A DNA stretch of 6,341 nucleotides from CAYQTK01 sp964420375 (GTDB taxonomy: Bacteria; RBG-13-61-14; DATKZS01). The DNA is taken from contig CAYQTK010000236.1 in the NCBI GenBank assembly GCA_964420375.1, forward strand, positions 1-6,341, in the 5' to 3' direction. Shown in pieces: positions 6,291 to 6,341 of this stretch. The position numbers and the translations under genes were made by a program. The notes beneath the pieces are model-generated. The model made no database searches and was not told where the DNA came from. It was given only the letters and a program-made list of their open reading frames with translations. Within the stretch, counting starts at the first letter, position 1. Every line of letters begins with the position of its first letter.

Positions 6291-6341
6291 GGGGTCAGAT
6301 CTTTACAATTAAGTTTATAGTGTTCTCGAGGCGGCTGTCCC
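6291..6341. repeat. Probable edge of a REP/RAYT-associated repeat
   Basis: The plus strand carries ggggtcagatctttac at 6291-6306 and ggcggctgtccc at the window end. Both strings resemble, from memory, short sequences dispersed next to REP-associated Y1 transposases in Desulfobacterota and other bacteria. An 8-bp palindrome, TTACGTAA (6283-6290), abuts it. No transposase reading frame is seen here; the rest of the element, if real, lies to the right. The assignment rests on recognition, not on a comparison I could run. Confidence 0.4.

Noticed and set aside
1..6341. CRISPR arrays, tRNA or rRNA genes, toxin-antitoxin pairs
   Set aside because: No regularly spaced repeats, cloverleaf or rRNA-like segments were seen; almost all of the window is taken up by four protein genes.

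Overview
The window holds four genes, all on the minus strand, so transcription runs from the right edge toward position 1. The complete genes carry N-terminal export or multi-spanning membrane signals, and three of the four have recognisable Shine-Dalgarno sequences. This points to a bacterium, probably Gram-negative, of middling base composition with local GC-rich patches. The repeat-like tail at the right edge resembles short repeats that accompany REP-associated (Y1/RAYT) transposases in Desulfobacterota and related lineages. That is only a weak hint of taxonomy, and I cannot name the host.

Layout in order of transcription. (1) 6166-6341 is non-coding: a repeat-like segment at the window edge, a possible -10 element, a 19-bp interrupted palindrome and a strong Shine-Dalgarno. 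(2) 4048-6165 encodes a 705-residue exported glycoside hydrolase of the GH36 raffinose-synthase/seed-imbibition (Sip1) type. (3) 2220-3977 encodes a 585-residue membrane protein with a B-box-like zinc-binding N-terminus, about six membrane spans, a Pro/Ala/Gly-rich linker and a C-terminal TPR-like module. (4) 676-2193 encodes a 505-residue rhomboid intramembrane serine protease with an intact catalytic Ser/His pair and its own C-terminal TPR-like module. (5) 1-657 encodes the first 219 residues of a second B-box membrane protein, paralogous to (3) and cut by the window edge. Gaps are 70, 26 and 18 bases and I see no intrinsic terminator in them, so one operon is likely, at least for the last three genes.

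The most interesting point is the three-gene core. A catalytically complete rhomboid lies between two paralogous zinc-finger membrane proteins with identical Cys/His spacing (C4, H7, C16, C19, C24, C27, C41, C44). The rhomboid and the upstream zinc-finger protein also share a colinear C-terminal helical-repeat domain of about 180 residues. As I recall, some actinobacterial rhomboids carry a similar zinc-binding module fused to the protease, which would support a functional link. The inference is a membrane-embedded complex in which the B-box proteins act as adaptors or regulators of the rhomboid. Substrate and pathway cannot be read from the sequence. The link to the exported sugar enzyme is positional only.
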